DNA of 64,000 bases, taken from contig CAYJBY010000004.1 of the NCBI GenBank assembly GCA_964368645.1, positions 75,764-139,763 on the forward strand, read 5' to 3'. A model generated the notes under the pieces. The model was given only the letters and a program-made list of their open reading frames with translations, had not been told where the DNA came from and searched no databases. The translations under genes and the position numbers were made by a program. This document shows, in pieces, positions 9,135-17,686 of the stretch (its first letter is position 1; every line of letters starts with the position of its first letter). This DNA comes from JAEDHM01 sp964368645. GTDB lineage: Bacteria > Bacillota > Clostridia > Christensenellales > CAG-1252.

Positions 9135-9908
9135 ATGGGAATTTGTGTCGTGGTTACATCGGGCAAGGGAGGCGTGGGAAAAACAACGCTTTGCGCGGCG
9201 TTGGGAGTCGCGCTTTCCCGTATGAATTACCGTGTAACGCTGGTTGACGCGGATTTTACACTTAACAATTTGGACTTGGTTTTAGGTGTCGAGGGCAGTG
9301 TGGTTTACGACATCAAGGACGTGGTAAACGGCAGATGTCGGCTTTCGGAAGCGTTGATTCGCTACCCCTACGGCGAAAATCTGTATTTGCTTCCCTCGGC
9401 GCATACCTTAACGGACGGAATCGATATTGTTGGCTTTACGAAGATAGCCAACGAGCTGAAAAGGCTGTCGGATTACGTCCTTATCGACTGTCCCGCAGGC
9501 ATTGATTTGGGCTTTCATCGGGCGGTGGCGGTAAGCGAAATCGCCGTAGTTGTGGTAACTCCGGGCTTACCGTCCTTAAGAGACGCGGACAAGGTAATAG
9601 GACTTTTGGACAGCTACGGAGTTAAAAGATTGGGCTTGGCGGTAAACCGCGCACGGGGAGATTTGATAATGAGCGGTGATAACCCCTCGCCGTCGGAGAT
9701 AGCCGCTTTTCTCCACGCGCCGCTGTGGGGAGCGATACCCGAGGACGACAAGGCTCTTTTGATGAGCAACAGCCGTGACGCGGAGTATATGGAAGCCTTG
9801 TATATGCTGGCGGCGGTGGTATGCGAAAAGGGGAAGAGGGTTTACGACGTAACCCAAAAATATAGAGGAGTAGTAGGTAATCTTCGGAGATTACTGAAGA
9901 ATTTATGA
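9135..9908 (+). CDS. minD: septum site-determining ATPase MinD
   Basis: A 257-residue deviant Walker-A ATPase that positions the division septum at the membrane with MinE. The motif GKGGVGKTT is at residues 10-18, DADFTLNNLDLVLG follows as switch I, and the C-terminal amphipathic helix (GVVGNLRRLLKNL) is the membrane-targeting sequence. No Shine-Dalgarno is visible because a hairpin and T-run fill the upstream 32 bases, yet the start matches the family exactly. It overlaps minE by 4 bases. No minC lies next to it. Confidence 0.95.
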   Translation: MGICVVVTSGKGGVGKTTLCAALGVALSRMNYRVTLVDADFTLNNLDLVLGVEGSVVYDIKDVVNGRCRLSEALIRYPYGENLYLLPSAHTLTDGIDIVGFTKIANELKRLSDYVLIDCPAGIDLGFHRAVAVSEIAVVVVTPGLPSLRDADKVIGLLDSYGVKRLGLAVNRARGDLIMSGDNPSPSEIAAFLHAPLWGAIPEDDKALLMSNSRDAEYMEALYMLAAVVCEKGKRVYDVTQKYRGVVGNLRRLLKNL

Positions 9909-10129
9909 ATCAAACCGATAGAATCAAGGCAATGCTGTTAAAGGACAGGACGGAAGCTCCCGAAAATCTGATGCCAGCTGTTAAGAGCGAGCTTTTTCGA
10001 GTATTATCCGAGTATTTCGATGTAAACGAGCAGGATTTTAAAATGAAGGTTGAAAGCCGCGAAAACGGCGGATACTCCGTGATAATTACGGGTACGGCAA
10101 CCCGAATTTATTGGCACAAAAGAGGGTAG
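9905..10129 (+). CDS. minE: cell division topological specificity factor MinE
   Basis: A 74-residue short MinE. The N-terminal segment after RIKAMLLKDR corresponds to the MinD-binding helix. The rest (LFRVLSEYFDVNEQDFKMKV and beyond) matches the dimerising topological-specificity domain. The ATG overlaps the minD stop (ATGA), so the two are translationally coupled. It stimulates MinD ATPase. It ends 13 bases before the convergent spoIVFB-like gene. Confidence 0.9.
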   Translation: MNQTDRIKAMLLKDRTEAPENLMPAVKSELFRVLSEYFDVNEQDFKMKVESRENGGYSVIITGTATRIYWHKRG

Positions 10130-10142
10130 TTACCTATCAAGC

Positions 10143-10961
10143 TTAGTCTTTAGCTTTAAGTGCATCAATACATTCCGACGCGGTAGCCAACGCGCCTAAA
10201 TCCGCAAGTCCGTAAAGCTCGGTTTCTTCGATGGTTCCGAGCTTTTTGCCGTTATCGCCGAAAACCGAAAACCTGATTACGTTGTCCTTCGCCGCCAGCT
10301 TAAGGAGTTGCGAAAGGGTGGTTTTTGCCGTGACAGACATCTCGTTCAACTTGCAAAACTGCCGTTTCTTCCGAAAGAAATTGAGATTTGTCCGTTTCTT
10401 CCCGATTAACGGATACAAGCCAAGGAAAACGGCAAAAAGCAACAGCGAGAAGTTAGGATTTTTCTTTATACAGCCCACGGTGAAGCAGGCGGCAAAAACC
10501 GCGGCGATAACGCTCCCTATTGCCGTACCCGATATTCTTGTCGCACGTTCGTTCACAAAAGCAGATAACGCCTTGCCTCCGTCTAAGGGATAAACAGGCA
10601 GCAGATTAACCACCGCAAGCGCAAGATTAGCTTTTGCCAAGCCGCAGGTTAAGGGGTAGGATTGGGGCGCGAGCCACCAAAGCGCGGTTAGAGATATTGT
10701 GAGCAGAAGGTTGGCAATAGGACCTGCAAGCACCACCGCCGCGGTGTCCTCCTTTAACAAAGTTTCTTCAAGATTAATTACCGCACCGAAGGGCATAAGG
10801 GTAAGCTCTCCCGACTTGTATCCTCGCTTTAACGCCACGCGGATATGGGCGCACTCGTGAACTGCCAGCGCGAGAAGAGCGGCAGAGGCGGCGGCAACCC
10901 CTGCCGTTACTGTGTACAGTACGGTGAATAGCAAAAAAAGGGGGTGAACCCTAATTTTCAT
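10143..10961 (-). CDS. SpoIVFB-type site-2 intramembrane metalloprotease
   Basis: 272 residues with several membrane segments. The zinc-binding HExxH is HECAH at residues 35-39, and the third ligand lies in NLLPVYPLDGG (Asp127). A CBS-like cytoplasmic domain follows at about 205-272. This is the architecture of SpoIVFB, which cleaves pro-sigma-K in the mother cell in Bacillus; the same role here is inference. It overlaps its upstream partner by 11 bases, and lies beside minDE as spoIVFAB lies beside minCD in Bacillus, though here convergent. Confidence 0.85.
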   Translation of the reverse strand: MKIRVHPLFLLFTVLYTVTAGVAAASAALLALAVHECAHIRVALKRGYKSGELTLMPFGAVINLEETLLKEDTAAVVLAGPIANLLLTISLTALWWLAPQSYPLTCGLAKANLALAVVNLLPVYPLDGGKALSAFVNERATRISGTAIGSVIAAVFAACFTVGCIKKNPNFSLLLFAVFLGLYPLIGKKRTNLNFFRKKRQFCKLNEMSVTAKTTLSQLLKLAAKDNVIRFSVFGDNGKKLGTIEETELYGLADLGALATASECIDALKAKD

Positions 10962-11178
10962 ACTCTATCGAAAACGCCTCTCTGACCTTGGCGAACGCCT
11001 CGCTGTCACCGTCTAAAATGTTTACCGCCGTGTAGGCAACGCCTACTACCAGCAAAAGAGCAAGCTGAAGAGTCAGCGCGTTAAGAATCCAGCCGCCCTT
11101 TTTTTTCAGCCTTTTTTTCGATACGTTGGTGTTTTCGTAGGTATTGACGCCCACTTCCTTAATGTTAGAATATTTCAT
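10951..11178 (-). CDS. short single-pass membrane protein, SpoIVFA-like position
   Basis: 75 residues: a basic N-terminus (SKKRLKKKGG), one transmembrane helix (about 30-52) and a short acidic tail. There is no M23/LytM domain, which normal SpoIVFA carries. It is immediately upstream of and overlapping the SpoIVFB-like gene, with a GGAG ribosome site. It may be a reduced SpoIVFA that tethers or inhibits the protease; position is the main argument. Confidence 0.65.
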   Translation of the reverse strand: MKYSNIKEVGVNTYENTNVSKKRLKKKGGWILNALTLQLALLLVVGVAYTAVNILDGDSEAFAKVREAFSIEYEN

Positions 11179-11212
11179 AGCTTTTCTCCGAATTGAAAAT
11201 TACTATAATTTA

Positions 11213-11241
11213 TTGCAACGGTTTGTCTATTATGCTATAAT
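11213..11241 (+). promoter_or_regulatory. sigma-A promoter of the glucokinase operon
   Basis: TTGCAA 11213-11218, 17-base spacer, TATAAT 11236-11241. AAGGAG at 11275-11280 then serves ATG 11286. Confidence 0.75.
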
Positions 11242-11285
11242 AAAATTGTAAAACCTGAACGTACCAATGCAATTAAGGAGTTTTT

Positions 11286-12224
11286 ATGTATAACTTAGGC
11301 GTAGATATCGGCGGAATGAGCATCAAATGCGCTCTCGTTGATTTTGAAGGTAGAATTTTCGGCAGGATTTGTACGATACCCACAACGGTAAACGACGCGG
11401 ATAAGGCGCTATGCGAGATAGCGGAGCTTTGCCGTGCCACCGCGGCGGATAACAACGTGGCTTTCTCGGAGGTTAAGGCGGTAGGTATCGGCGTTCCCGG
11501 CACTATAGACCGCGGAGTGGTTAGCTTCGCTTCTAATCTGGGCTGGTACGATGTAGACGCCTGCGGTAAGCTGACTTCCCTGCTTAACGTGCCCGTTTAC
11601 GGCGGCAACGACGCCAACTGCGCGGCTATTGCCGAGTGGAAATTCGGCGCGGGCAAGGGCTGTCACAATATGACTCTGATAACGCTTGGAACGGGAGTCG
11701 GTACCGGCTTTATAATAGACGACAGACTTTTAGTGGGCAACCGCGGAGCAGGCACCGAGGGCGGACATATTATAGTCAAAAGCGGCGGCAAGAAGTGCAA
11801 CTGCGGTTTGAGCGGTTGCTGGGAAAGATACGCCGCCACCACCGCGCTACTGGAGACAGTTACCGATGAGGTAGCCGCCAATCCTCAGGGAATGATTGCA
11901 AAAATCGCCGCTGAAAAGGGCGGCGTGGACGGCAAAACCGTTTTTTACGCGGCAGACCTAGGCGACAGCCGAGCCAAGGAGCTTATCGACGCTTACGTCA
12001 ACGACGTGGCGTTAGGCATTATCAATTTGGTTAATTTGCTCCGTCCCGAGATAATCGTTATCGGCGGAGGCATATCCAAGCAGGGCAGAATCGTCAATCC
12101 TCTTGAGGGGATAGTCAATGGTTTGGCATACGGCGGCGAGCTTAACCCCTACGTTAAGGTTAAGGCGGCGCAATTCGGCAACGACGCGGGGATTATCGGC
12201 GCGGCGGTGCTTACCACACTATAA
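11286..12224 (+). CDS. ROK-family glucokinase
   Basis: 312 residues. The N-terminal phosphate-binding loop GVDIGGMSIKCALVD, the catalytic region GGNDANCAAIAEWKFGAG and the ROK zinc motif CNCGLSGCWERY are all visible. It phosphorylates glucose (or a related hexose) to the 6-phosphate in the cytoplasm, feeding phosphoglucomutase and glycogen synthesis. It overlaps the radical SAM gene by 1 base (TAATG). Glucose is the most likely substrate, but ROK specificity cannot be fixed by eye. Confidence 0.85.
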   Translation: MYNLGVDIGGMSIKCALVDFEGRIFGRICTIPTTVNDADKALCEIAELCRATAADNNVAFSEVKAVGIGVPGTIDRGVVSFASNLGWYDVDACGKLTSLLNVPVYGGNDANCAAIAEWKFGAGKGCHNMTLITLGTGVGTGFIIDDRLLVGNRGAGTEGGHIIVKSGGKKCNCGLSGCWERYAATTALLETVTDEVAANPQGMIAKIAAEKGGVDGKTVFYAADLGDSRAKELIDAYVNDVALGIINLVNLLRPEIIVIGGGISKQGRIVNPLEGIVNGLAYGGELNPYVKVKAAQFGNDAGIIGAAVLTTL

Positions 12225-13984
12225 TGAATTTTCATCAGCTATTATTGTCGGTTGACAAGCCTGCCAGATACACAGGCGGCGAATACAACAGTGCGGATTT
12301 GACGAAACAAGCGGACTGCCGTTTTTGTATTTGTATGCCCGACCTTTACGAGGTGGGTATGAGCAACCTGGGGCTTAAGCTCCTTTACCACCGTCTTAAC
12401 GAGGAAAAGGACGTTATTTGCGAAAGGTGCTTTGCGCCTGCTGTGGATTTTGCGGAGACGATACGCCGCGAGAATATGCCCTTAATGAGCTTGGAGAGCA
12501 AGACTCCTCTTAAGGATTTCGATATAATCGGTTTTTCCATACAGTACGAGATGCTTTATTCCAACGTGCTGTACGTATTGGATTTGGCAGGGATTCCCTT
12601 TTACGCCAAGGACAGAGATGATTCCTATCCTCTTATAGTATCGGGCGGCCCTTCCGCGGTGAACCCCGAGCCTTACGCGGATTTTTGCGACCTCGTGCTA
12701 ATCGGCGAGGGCGAGGAAAATCTGCCTGCGTTAGTTGCCTTGTATAACGAGCGGAAACGCAACGGCACCTACGTCAAGTCCGAATTCGTCAAGGACGCGC
12801 AGGAGATAGAGGGCGTTTACGCGCCTGCCTACAACACTCCCGAAAACCGCAGAACGGTACGGAAAGCCGTAGTTAAGGATTTCGAGCATTGTTATTATCC
12901 CACCGCCCAGCTTTTACCCACTATAGAGATAGTGCACGACAGGGCGATGGTAGAGCTATACCGCGGCTGTGCCAACGGCTGTAGGTTTTGTCAAGCCGGT
13001 TTTTATTACCGTCCCTTACGTTACCGCAGTGCGGATAAGGTCAAGGAGCTTTGCGGCGAGTTAATTAAGCGCACGGGCTACGACGAAATATCCCTAGGCT
13101 CTCTAAGCACGGGAGATTACCCCTATCTTGAGGGACTTCTTACGGATTTGCTTCCCGTGGTTAAAGCCAAGCACGTTAATTTGGCGTTGCCGTCCTTAAG
13201 GCTCAATTCCTTCAAGGGCGAATTTGCCGAGGCATCCCGAAAAAGCTCGCTGACCTTTGCGCCCGAGGCAGGCACTCAAAGACTTCGCAACGTAATCAAC
13301 AAGAACATTTCCGAAGAGGATATCGACAGCGCGATGACCGAGGCTTTTTCCCAAGGGTACAAAAGCGTTAAGCTGTATTTTATGATGGGCTTACCCACCG
13401 AAACGGACGAGGACTTAGAAGCCATAGCGGACGTGGTTCGCCGTGTGAAAAGCATTTTCGGCAGAGTGGCTAAGGGCTACCTTACGGTTAGCGTAAGCTG
13501 TGCCGTATTCGTACCCAAGCCGATAACCCCCTTCCAGTGGGAAGCGCAGATTACAATGGAAGAGATGAACAGAAAGCAGACTCTTTTAAGAGAGAAGCTT
13601 CGCATCAAGAACGTGACCTTCCACTACCACGACAGCACCACCAGTTTTTTGGAGGGCGTGTTCGCAAGAGGCGACAGGGAACTGGCTAAGGTCATAGTGA
13701 AAGCCTACGAAATGGGTGCGAAATTCGATAGCTGGACAGAGTATTTTGACTTTGATTTGTGGATGAAAGCTTTTGCGGAGTGCGGTGTTGATCCCAACTC
13801 CTACGTTCGCGAAAGAGGTGAGGACGAGGTTCTGCCTTGGTCGTTTATCGACTGCGGCGTAACGGAAAAGTTTTTACTTAAGGAGAGGGCAAAGTCCAAA
13901 CTTGCGGAGTGTACGCCCTCCTGCTTAGGCGGTTGTGTCGGTTGCGGTGCGGCTTCCTATTGCAAGTGTAACGAGGTGGAATGA
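12224..13984 (+). CDS. B12-binding-domain radical SAM protein (TIGR03960 type)
   Basis: 586 residues. An N-terminal Rossmann-like cobalamin-binding-type domain (about 1-180) is followed by a radical SAM core with the cluster motif in RGCANGCRFCQAGF. The C-terminus carries a further Cys-rich tail (CLGGCVGCGAASYCKC) that could bind a second cluster. The substrate of this family is unknown. The gene is followed 1 base later by the DUF2344 partner and then by RNase G, the usual clostridial arrangement next to the L21/L27 genes, which are absent here. Confidence 0.85.
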   Translation: MNFHQLLLSVDKPARYTGGEYNSADLTKQADCRFCICMPDLYEVGMSNLGLKLLYHRLNEEKDVICERCFAPAVDFAETIRRENMPLMSLESKTPLKDFDIIGFSIQYEMLYSNVLYVLDLAGIPFYAKDRDDSYPLIVSGGPSAVNPEPYADFCDLVLIGEGEENLPALVALYNERKRNGTYVKSEFVKDAQEIEGVYAPAYNTPENRRTVRKAVVKDFEHCYYPTAQLLPTIEIVHDRAMVELYRGCANGCRFCQAGFYYRPLRYRSADKVKELCGELIKRTGYDEISLGSLSTGDYPYLEGLLTDLLPVVKAKHVNLALPSLRLNSFKGEFAEASRKSSLTFAPEAGTQRLRNVINKNISEEDIDSAMTEAFSQGYKSVKLYFMMGLPTETDEDLEAIADVVRRVKSIFGRVAKGYLTVSVSCAVFVPKPITPFQWEAQITMEEMNRKQTLLREKLRIKNVTFHYHDSTTSFLEGVFARGDRELAKVIVKAYEMGAKFDSWTEYFDFDLWMKAFAECGVDPNSYVRERGEDEVLPWSFIDCGVTEKFLLKERAKSKLAECTPSCLGGCVGCGAASYCKCNEVE

Positions 13985-13985
13985 T

Positions 13986-14657
13986 ATGGTAACGCTTAAG
14001 TTTTGCAAAAAGGACGGATACGCCTATCTTTCACATATAGATTTACTTCGTCATATCGTTCGCATATTCAGGCGTACGGATATAGACGTGGAATATTCGC
14101 AGGGCTTTAATCCTCATATGAGCCTTAACTTTTCGGTGCCCTTACCCTTGGGTATGTTCAGTACCGCGGAGTACGTTACCGTGCATACCGAGGCAAAAGC
14201 GGAAGATGTTTTGACAGCCTACAACGCGGCGGCACCCGAGGGCTTGCAGGCTACCGCTGCGTGGGAGACCACCCTCAATCCCAATCTGGCAGGCAAGGTG
14301 TGCTGTGCCGATTACAGCATAACGGCTAACGGGGCGATGAGCTTCAAAAAGGACATAGAGGGTATAATCAACGAGCAAAGCTACGTTTTGCCCTATCCCA
14401 CCAGAAGGGCACCCGATGTTATGCGCGACGTGGTGGGCGACATCTTCGGACTTAAGGTTTTCGATAACAATCTCAACGTGTGCGTTTCCACAGGAGAGCG
14501 CACTTTAAGAGCGGACATACTGGGCAGGTCGCTGGCAAACCGTTTCGGTTTTGAAACGGACGGCACGGTGTGGCGTTACGGACAGTACGTGCGTCTTAAC
14601 GGGGTAATATGCTCTGTTGACGAATATCTGGCAGGATTAAAACCGACTGAGGCTTAG
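13986..14657 (+). CDS. TIGR03936/DUF2344 radical-SAM-associated protein
   Basis: 223 residues from ATG 13986. The start at 13935 lies inside the radical SAM gene and is not needed. The opening MVTLKFCKKDGYAYLSHIDL and SQGFNPHMSLNFSVPLPLG are characteristic of the family that always accompanies the TIGR03960 radical SAM protein, sometimes fused to it. It presumably acts on the same unknown substrate, likely an RNA or ribosome-related one given the neighbouring RNase G (inference). An inverted AAAACCG/CGGTTTT pair spans the stop codon. Confidence 0.85.
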   Translation: MVTLKFCKKDGYAYLSHIDLLRHIVRIFRRTDIDVEYSQGFNPHMSLNFSVPLPLGMFSTAEYVTVHTEAKAEDVLTAYNAAAPEGLQATAAWETTLNPNLAGKVCCADYSITANGAMSFKKDIEGIINEQSYVLPYPTRRAPDVMRDVVGDIFGLKVFDNNLNVCVSTGERTLRADILGRSLANRFGFETDGTVWRYGQYVRLNGVICSVDEYLAGLKPTEA

Positions 14658-14780
14658 GCGCGGCGGTTTTTTCTTTTGTTTTCGCGTCGGTGCGGCGCAA
14701 GCCCTTTGTATCCCGATATGGAGTCGGGCAAGGCGTATTATTATTGAGTACAAAATTATTTACATAGAGAAGGACATCTT

Positions 14781-16163
14781 ATGAAAACGCTTTATATCGA
14801 GGACAACGAATACGCTACGAGGGTAGCATATCTAATCGACAATGAGCTGTGGGCGTACGATACCGAATGTAAGGGTTTCAAAACCCACATTCTTAACACG
14901 ATTTATAAATGTAAGGTCGTGCGCAAAATCCCCAGCTTATCTGCCGCCTTTGTGGATTTGGGACAAGGCATAACGGGCTACCTTTCCCTCAACAAACAAA
15001 ACATTGACGACGTTAAGGACGGTGATTACTGCTTGTGTCAGGTCAAACGCGAGTGCTTCGGTGAGAAGGACTTGATGGTGGATATGCAGATTACCATACC
15101 GGGGCGTTATATGGTCTATATGCCCAACGGCAACGGTACGGTGAACGTGAGTAACCGTGCGGAGGGCGAGTCGGTAGCGATAATAACCGAGAATCTGAAA
15201 AAGAAGGTTCAGCCCAACGAGAGTTTTATTTTAAGAACCGCCGTTACCAACGCAAGCATAGAACAGATTGATTACGAGCTTTGCATATTAAGAGGGATTT
15301 GGGACAAAACCCTTAAAGCGTATCGGGATTTAGGCAATAAAAGCGGCGCGGTATTCGAGGAGCCTGAGCTTTTGGTGCGGTTAGAGCGTGATTACATACC
15401 CGAGGCGGACAATATCGTAACGGACAATGCGGAGCTTTATCGCCGCTATAAGGAAAAATCCGATTTTTACGACAGTACGAAAGTATCCTTAATCGCTAAT
15501 TACGGCATTACGGAGAATGTAATCCGCGAGGGCATAGATTCCAAGGTTATTTTACCCAGCGGCGGCTCGTTGATTATCGAGTACACCGAAGCGTTGACTA
15601 TAATCGACGTCAACTCAGGCAGTTTCGTGGGCAATATGCCCTCGGAGGACGCCGCGCTGAAAATCAATTTGGACGCGGCGAAGCAAATAAGCCGTCAGCT
15701 GATGCTTCGCAATATCTCAGGGATAGTGGTTATAGATTTTATAGATATGCGTTCGGAACAGCACAAGAAAAAACTTGTGAATGCGTTGGAGGAATACAGC
15801 AGACACGACAAGGCGAAGGTAACGGTTGTGGATATTACCAAGCTGGGATTGGTGGAGCTGACAAGGCGCAGAACGGACGCACGTCTCGAGAACCTTTTAA
15901 TGCGGCCCTGCGGAATATGTCACGGCACGGGCAAGCGGTTCAGCGAACAGTTAATCAGCTTTAAGCTGTTGGATAACCTGCGTAAGCTCTCCTTAGGCAC
16001 CGTAGCGGCGCAAAAGCTGTTGGTTAGGGCTAGCTCGGAGTTGTACGATTATATCAATCAGCGTCCCAATTATTCGGCGATGCTGCAAAGACTTTTCAGA
16101 AACGTGGAAATCACCTTTGTCAAGGATCGCGCGGTAGATGAATTTGTAATCGAATACAGATAA
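14781..16163 (+). CDS. rng: ribonuclease E/G family endoribonuclease
   Basis: 460 residues, the length of RNase G rather than RNase E. An N-terminal S1-like domain (about 35-120) is followed by the catalytic domain with metal-binding aspartates in IIDVNSGSFVGN and VVIDFIDM. The zinc-link that joins subunits is CGICHGTG. It would cleave single-stranded RNA in rRNA maturation and mRNA turnover. AAGGAC precedes the start. It lies 123 bases after the DUF2344 gene, possibly in the same transcription unit. Confidence 0.92.
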   Translation: MKTLYIEDNEYATRVAYLIDNELWAYDTECKGFKTHILNTIYKCKVVRKIPSLSAAFVDLGQGITGYLSLNKQNIDDVKDGDYCLCQVKRECFGEKDLMVDMQITIPGRYMVYMPNGNGTVNVSNRAEGESVAIITENLKKKVQPNESFILRTAVTNASIEQIDYELCILRGIWDKTLKAYRDLGNKSGAVFEEPELLVRLERDYIPEADNIVTDNAELYRRYKEKSDFYDSTKVSLIANYGITENVIREGIDSKVILPSGGSLIIEYTEALTIIDVNSGSFVGNMPSEDAALKINLDAAKQISRQLMLRNISGIVVIDFIDMRSEQHKKKLVNALEEYSRHDKAKVTVVDITKLGLVELTRRRTDARLENLLMRPCGICHGTGKRFSEQLISFKLLDNLRKLSLGTVAAQKLLVRASSELYDYINQRPNYSAMLQRLFRNVEITFVKDRAVDEFVIEYR

Positions 16164-16218
16164 TAACCGATAATAAGGTTATTCATAACGTCTGCGCCAA
16201 AAGGCGGCGGACATTGAC

Positions 16219-16268
16219 AAAAAAGACCGACTGTGCTTGTAGGGTTTGCGACAGAGCGGTCTTTTTTA
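16219..16268. terminator. terminator between rng and the convergent Cys-rich gene
   Basis: AAAAAAGACCG.CTGT pairs with ACAG..CGGTCTTTTTT across a loop of about 17 bases. A- and T-runs on both sides make it usable from either strand. Confidence 0.75.
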
Positions 16269-16333
16269 TAGGTGAGGGCAAGCGCACGGCTCCTATAGAG
16301 GAAAAACGGCGCGTTGCCTTATCGGACGAAAGT

Positions 16334-16930
16334 TTAGAGGAATCTGCGCATCTCGTTAATGCTTTTTGTAAGCTCCGCCTCCAACGCTCTTGCCATTTTG
16401 TACAGCTCGTCGGTTATTTCGGGCTTTTTGTTGAGATTCTTCGCGATGACGTCCAGTCCCATATTGCCTCCCTTTATCATCATATTGGCGATTTTGCCGT
16501 CGGTAACGCCGCCTACCAAATTGAGCTTGACCGCGCCCTTCTGCATTGCCTGCTTCATACTTCCGTAAAAGTTGGATTCGATGCCGTTTTTACGCATATA
16601 TTCGGAGCATTTGTTGTGCATTTCCGAATAAACACGCAATTCCTTTTTAAGATACTCCTTAAAATCCGCGCCGCTTATCTCGTTAAGCACCTCGTCGGTG
16701 GACTGAATCGCGGTCAAAAGAGTTTTGTCAATATCGTGGAGCACGGTTTCCTCGTCCTTTCTGGAAATACAGCCGCAAACCTCGCCGCAACCGCAGTTGT
16801 CCGCCCGTGCGTTTTCCTCGCAAAGGCAGTCTTCTCCGCAACCGCAGCCCTTAGGCTCGCCGAAGTCGTTGCCGTTGGCATCTCTAATGTCGTGTAGCTT
16901 GTTATTTACGTTATAATCGTTTTCACTCAT
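16334..16930 (-). CDS. Cys-rich hypothetical protein with helical C-domain
   Basis: 198 residues, unrecognised. Residues about 28-56 hold eight cysteines in CGCGEDCLC and CGCGEVCGC clusters, suggesting metal binding. The rest (about 60-198) is predicted helical and charged, without membrane segments. A perfect AAGGAGG lies 6 bases before the ATG. It is divergent from yabP-yabQ. A spore-coat or metal-storage role is possible but unsupported. Confidence 0.65.
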   Translation of the reverse strand: MSENDYNVNNKLHDIRDANGNDFGEPKGCGCGEDCLCEENARADNCGCGEVCGCISRKDEETVLHDIDKTLLTAIQSTDEVLNEISGADFKEYLKKELRVYSEMHNKCSEYMRKNGIESNFYGSMKQAMQKGAVKLNLVGGVTDGKIANMMIKGGNMGLDVIAKNLNKKPEITDELYKMARALEAELTKSINEMRRFL

Positions 16931-17016
16931 AATACGCCTCCTTGTTTATAAATTTATTATGGAAAGAAACGGGAATGATTATACATAGAATCCGCGGCAG
17001 GAGCATAGTATAGGGT

Positions 17017-17280
17017 ATGGTTGAAGAAAAGAAAAGGGCGCATACGCTGACGATAGACGGCAAAATCAAGATAACCGGAGTGGAAAACGTGTTGACAATG
17101 TCCGAGAAGGAAGTGGAAATTCTGTTGTCGGACGGCGTTTTGACCTTAAACGGAGACGGCTTTTCACCTCTGCACCTTAACGTGGAGGAGGGAGTGCTGA
17201 TACTTGCGGGGAATCCTGCGAATCTACGGTATTCAGGCGGCAGAGGTAAGGAAAGCCTCTGGAAAAAATTGCTGAAATGA
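17017..17280 (+). CDS. yabP: YabP/YqfC-family sporulation protein
   Basis: 87 residues, rich in beta-strand, with the family pattern around ITGVENVLTMSEKEVEILLS and LNGDGFSPLHLNVEEGVLIL. YabP is expressed in the mother cell under sigma-E in Bacillus and is needed for spore envelope assembly. A CATAGAAT at 16984-16991 resembles a sigma-E -10 box, but I cannot assign a matching -35. The gene overlaps yabQ by 4 bases. Confidence 0.85.
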   Translation: MVEEKKRAHTLTIDGKIKITGVENVLTMSEKEVEILLSDGVLTLNGDGFSPLHLNVEEGVLILAGNPANLRYSGGRGKESLWKKLLK

Positions 17281-17636
17281 CGGATATCGTTGGTACGGTA
17301 ACTCAACCTGTGACCTTTCTTGCCTGCTTAGGGGCAGGAGTCGCCGCCGCGCTGATATACTGTTTTTGTTATTTAGTCCGATACTTTGCCAAAAACCGTA
17401 AGGCGGTGGAGTTGGCAACCGATTTGTTCTTTATGCTTTCGGCGGCAACGCTGTACTTAACCGCGTTGTTCTTTTCGGGGTTCGGGGAGATAAGATTATA
17501 TACGATATTAGGCTTTCTAATCGGCTTTTTTCTCCTGTACTTCCTGTTGCGTCCGCTTAAAAAAACCGCGCCGCTTTTGTACGCACGGCTTCAGAAACTG
17601 AAAAAACTTCCCGTTTTGCGGAAAATTTTCAAGTAG
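17277..17636 (+). CDS. yabQ: YabQ-like spore cortex membrane protein
   Basis: 119 residues with four hydrophobic segments (about 9-33, 44-63, 70-92 and a weaker start) and a basic C-terminus ending in LRKIFK. Position directly after and overlapping yabP (ATGA) matches the conserved yabP-yabQ pair. In Bacillus YabQ is required for spore cortex formation. Divergent in sequence, so synteny carries much of the call. Confidence 0.75.
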   Translation: MTDIVGTVTQPVTFLACLGAGVAAALIYCFCYLVRYFAKNRKAVELATDLFFMLSAATLYLTALFFSGFGEIRLYTILGFLIGFFLLYFLLRPLKKTAPLLYARLQKLKKLPVLRKIFK

Positions 17637-17686
17637 CTTCACGCAGTTTTAATCATTTATTCGGATTTTTATGATATACTGTTGCT

